In this document: in pieces, positions 4,779 to 6,721 of the stretch | Numbering within the stretch: position 1 is the stretch's first letter | How the letters are laid out: the number at the start of each line of letters is the position of its first letter | DNA from: Burkholderiales bacterium | GTDB lineage: Bacteria; Pseudomonadota; Gammaproteobacteria; Burkholderiales; Burkholderiaceae_C | DNA length: 6,721 nucleotides | Assembly (NCBI GenBank): GCA_947453585.1 | Contig: CANGHQ010000098.1 | Location: 1 to 6,721 of the forward strand | Direction: 5' to 3' | The notes under the pieces: model-generated | The model's input: the letters and a program-made list of their open reading frames with translations, nothing else | Databases searched by the model: none | Told to the model about the DNA's origin: nothing | Position numbers and translations under genes: made by a program

Positions 4779-5799
4779 AATTGACGCTAAGGTCCAATTC
4801 CGTTTCAAGCAAGGCCACTGGCGAGCCCCGGTTAAGCGAGGGTGGGCTTGATTCCACCCAGTGGCGCACACGTTCGGCGTCGGCAATGCGGCTGAGTTTG
4901 CCTGCCGAATCCAAAAACACCATGATGAGCTTGCGTCCGGCGACCTTGGCCTGCATTACCAGGCATTGGCCGGCTTCGGAGATATAGCCGGTTTTCTGCA
5001 GACCGATGTCCCAAGCGGGGCTTTTGACCAAGCGATTAGTGTTGTTGTAGCGCAGGGTGCGCTTGCCGACTTCCACGTCATATCCGGGTGAAGTAGACAG
5101 TTCGCGCAGCGTGGGGTTGCCGTAGGCGTAACCCACCAGGGTGGCCAAATCGGTGGCGCTGGACTGGTTTTTGCTGGACAAGCCGGTGGGCTCCGCGTAG
5201 CTGGTGGAACGCATGCCCAGGGTGCTGGCCTTGGCGTTCATCAGGCTGACAAATACGCCCAAACCGCCGGGATAGGTGCGGCCCAGTGCGTGGGCGGCCC
5301 GGTTTTCGCTGGACATAAGCGCCAAGTGCAACAGTTCGCCACGCGACAGCACAGTGCCAACGCTCAGGCGCGAGCGGCTGCCCTTTTCGGTATCCACATC
5401 GGCCTGCGAAATCGTGATCATCTCTTCCATGGGCAACTTGGCTTCACTGACCAGCACGCCAGTCATGAGCTTGGTGATCGACGCGATGGGCAAGACGGCC
5501 GATTCATTCTTTTGGAACAGCACTTCCTTGGTGTCTTGGTCAATGACCAGGGCCACGCTGGACTTGAGTGCCAGCGTGTCGCGCGCGGCGTGCAGGCCGG
5601 CGGCTTCGCCATAAGAAGGTTTACCAGGAACCGCCACCACTGCCACGCGCTTGGCTGCGCGCTTTGCTACGGGCTTGGCCTTGGTGCGATTACCAATCGC
5701 AGGGTTTCCGTTGTCGTTTTGGGCCGCCAGCGCCTGGACGCCTACTCCTTGCCCCAGGCAGGCGACCAAAAACGTGAGGCAGAGTAGTTTTTTATGCAA
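4777..5799 (-). CDS. pbpG: D-alanyl-D-alanine endopeptidase, PBP7-like (peptidase S11)
   Basis: A periplasmic penicillin-binding protein that cleaves peptidoglycan cross-links (DD-endopeptidase) or terminal D-Ala. The catalytic triad of motifs is intact: SITK with nucleophile Ser107 and Lys110, Ser164-Glu-Asn166 (SxN), and Lys269-Thr-Gly271. The core is about residues 75-315. There is no PBP5-type C-terminal domain, which favours PBP7/PbpG. The N-terminus MHKKLLCLTFLVACLG is an export signal. ALA-A at 23-26 suits signal peptidase I, while LVAC (11-14) also resembles a short lipobox. A basic linker (KAKPVAKRAAKR, 40-51) follows. The start is taken as TTG at 5799, with CGGA 7 nt ahead. No ATG exists before the catalytic core, and the TTG at 5865 lies inside the promoter. 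The length from 5799 is 340 residues. Confidence 0.9.
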   Translation of the reverse strand: MHKKLLCLTFLVACLGQGVGVQALAAQNDNGNPAIGNRTKAKPVAKRAAKRVAVVAVPGKPSYGEAAGLHAARDTLALKSSVALVIDQDTKEVLFQKNESAVLPIASITKLMTGVLVSEAKLPMEEMITISQADVDTEKGSRSRLSVGTVLSRGELLHLALMSSENRAAHALGRTYPGGLGVFVSLMNAKASTLGMRSTSYAEPTGLSSKNQSSATDLATLVGYAYGNPTLRELSTSPGYDVEVGKRTLRYNNTNRLVKSPAWDIGLQKTGYISEAGQCLVMQAKVAGRKLIMVFLDSAGKLSRIADAERVRHWVESSPPSLNRGSPVALLETELDLSVN

Positions 5800-5821
5800 T
5801 TTGGAGTCCGAATAAAGCCAT
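5792..5821 (-). other. Possible 9-codon leader ORF overlapping the pbpG start
   Basis: An ATG at 5821 opens a tiny ORF, MALFGLQIA, ending in TAA at 5792-5794. Its last 8 nt overlap the TTG start of pbpG in another frame, so ribosomes finishing it would stop on the pbpG start. It has no Shine-Dalgarno sequence and sits just after a hairpin. It could be chance, and no conservation can be judged here. Confidence 0.25.
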
Positions 5822-5823
5822 GG

Positions 5824-5845
5824 GCCAAGACGCGCATGTCTTGGC
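5824..5845 (-). other. Hairpin in the pbpG 5' leader
   Basis: GCCAAGAC and GTCTTGGC form a perfect 8-bp inverted repeat around a 6-nt loop. It falls between the predicted transcription start (about 5858) and the TTG start of pbpG, so it would fold in the untranslated leader. No T-tract follows, so it is not a terminator. It could stabilise the message, control ribosome access or bind a protein at the DNA level. Confidence 0.5.
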
Positions 5846-5864
5846 GCACCTAAGAAAGTGCCCA

Positions 5865-5892
5865 ACTATAAACAAAAAACCTGCCAAATCAA
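5865..5892 (-). promoter_or_regulatory. pbpG promoter (sigma70-like)
   Basis: On the minus strand, TTGATT (5887-5892) and TATAGT (5865-5870) are 16 bp apart, in the gap after leuA. The spacer contains a run of six T. The predicted start at about 5858 leaves a leader of nearly 60 nt and excludes the upstream TTG at 5865 as a translation start. Confidence 0.6.
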
Positions 5893-5936
5893 GCACTTGC
5901 ATCAGAAACATCAAGCTAAATCGTGTAAATCCCGGC

Positions 5937-6721
5937 CTATCCTTGCGCCGCGACCCGGTCGGCCTTGCTTTGCAGCTTGTTGAGCGCACTCAAATAGGCT
6001 TTGGCCGATGCAACCACGATGTCCGGGTCGGAACCCGTGCCGTTCACTACGCGACCGCTGTTTTGCAAACGCACCGTGACTTCACCCTGGCTTTCGGTCG
6101 AGCCACTGATGGCGTTGACCGAATACAGCACCATTTCGGCGCCGCTTTGCACATGGGCCTCGATCGCCTTGAGCGAGGCGTCTACCGGTCCGTTGCCATC
6201 GGATTCGGACTTGACCTCTTTGCCCCCGCTGGTAAACACCACCGCAGCGTGCGGCCGCTCACCGGTTTCGCTGTGCTGCGCCAATGACACAAAGGCAAAT
6301 TGCTCTTTTTCTTGCGACACACTCTCGTCGCTGACCAGCGCCAAGATGTCTTCGTCAAAAATCTCGGACTTGCGGTCGGCCAGTTCCTTGAATCGGGCGA
6401 AGGCGGCGTTGATCTCGGCTTCGCTGTCGAGTTGCACGCCCAGCTCCTGCAAGCGCTGCTTAAACGCGTTGCGCCCGCTGAGTTTGCCCAGCACGATCTT
6501 ATTGGCGCTCCAGCCCACGTCCTCGGCACGCATGATTTCGTAGGTGTCGCGCGCCTTGAGCACGCCGTCTTGGTGGATGCCCGAGGCGTGGGCAAAGGCG
6601 TTGGCGCCGACCACCGCCTTGTTGGGCTGCACCACAAAGCCCGTGGTCTGGCTGACCATGCGGCTGGCCGCCAGAATGTGGCGGGTATCGATGTTGAGGT
6701 CCAGGCCAAAGTAGTCGCGCC
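5937..6721 (-). CDS. leuA: 2-isopropylmalate synthase, C-terminal part (5' end outside window)
   Basis: LeuA condenses acetyl-CoA with 2-ketoisovalerate, the committed step of leucine biosynthesis in the cytoplasm. About 260 C-terminal residues are visible, roughly half of the usual 510 or so. The fragment begins RDYFGLDLNIDT and includes the end of the TIM barrel with NAFAHASGIHQDGVL (residues 40-54 of the fragment; the His pair belongs to the active-site region). The linker subdomain follows (WSANKIVLGKLSGRNAF). The C-terminal leucine-sensing regulatory domain begins near fragment residue 155 and includes EMVLYSVNAISGSTESQGEV, so feedback inhibition by leucine is expected. The frame is open to the window edge, and the internal ATG at 6659 is not the start. 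No convincing terminator is seen before pbpG, 137 nt downstream on the same strand, so some readthrough is possible. Confidence 0.95.
   Translation of the reverse strand, partial: RDYFGLDLNIDTRHILAASRMVSQTTGFVVQPNKAVVGANAFAHASGIHQDGVLKARDTYEIMRAEDVGWSANKIVLGKLSGRNAFKQRLQELGVQLDSEAEINAAFARFKELADRKSEIFDEDILALVSDESVSQEKEQFAFVSLAQHSETGERPHAAVVFTSGGKEVKSESDGNGPVDASLKAIEAHVQSGAEMVLYSVNAISGSTESQGEVTVRLQNSGRVVNGTGSDPDIVVASAKAYLSALNKLQSKADRVAAQG

Noticed and set aside
5820..6543. Plus-strand open frames over pbpG and leuA
   Set aside because: They run antisense to well-identified genes, with biased composition and no family features, so they are shadows.
5937..6659. LeuA starting at the ATG at 6659
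   Set aside because: The frame stays open to the window edge with conserved LeuA sequence (RDYFGLDLNIDT...) upstream, so the gene is cut by the window, not truncated.

Overview
The window is ordinary chromosomal sequence, rich in G+C, and its proteins look like those of a beta-proteobacterium of the Burkholderiales, most likely Comamonadaceae (Rhodoferax/Polaromonas/Acidovorax-like). This placement rests on protein style, on the aat-bpt pair and on the GC-rich codon use. It is an inference, because no marker such as 16S rRNA is present.

Layout. Positions 2-319 (+) are the 3' end of a class I fumarase gene, followed after 24 nt by glutamate racemase murI (344-1156, +). Facing it on the minus strand is a HigBA-type toxin-antitoxin module: toxin higB (1662-1940) is transcribed first, then antitoxin higA (1346-1648). 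The module has a good sigma70-like promoter with a palindrome in its spacer, and a 14-bp direct repeat lies on each side of it. Next come two minus-strand tRNA genes, tRNA-Arg(TCT) and tRNA-Pro(TGG), with an intrinsic terminator between them. Divergent from the tRNAs is a tight plus-strand cluster: aat (2444-3190), bpt (3198-3959) and an IclR-family regulator (3946-4728). It ends at a strong hairpin terminator (4750-4778) that lies against the end of the convergent penicillin-binding endopeptidase gene pbpG (4777-5799, -). Upstream of pbpG, on the same strand, is the 3' half of leuA (5937 to the window edge).

Function. aat and bpt encode the two aminoacyl-tRNA-protein transferases of the bacterial N-degron pathway. 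Aat puts Leu/Phe on N-terminal Lys/Arg, and Bpt puts Leu on N-terminal Asp/Glu. Both create destabilising N-termini read by ClpS and degraded by ClpAP. murI makes D-glutamate for peptidoglycan and pbpG trims peptidoglycan cross-links. Fumarase and LeuA are housekeeping metabolism.

I see no clearly new multi-gene system. The points most worth a second look are regulatory: a predicted leaderless toxin mRNA with a strong ribosome site reserved for the antitoxin, the direct repeats flanking higBA, the terminator between the two tRNA genes, a pbpG leader with a hairpin and a tiny ORF overlapping a TTG start, and an IclR regulator fused by overlap to the N-degron operon. No stretch longer than 300 nt lacks a gene; the largest gaps (1157-1345 and 1941-2145) are described below.
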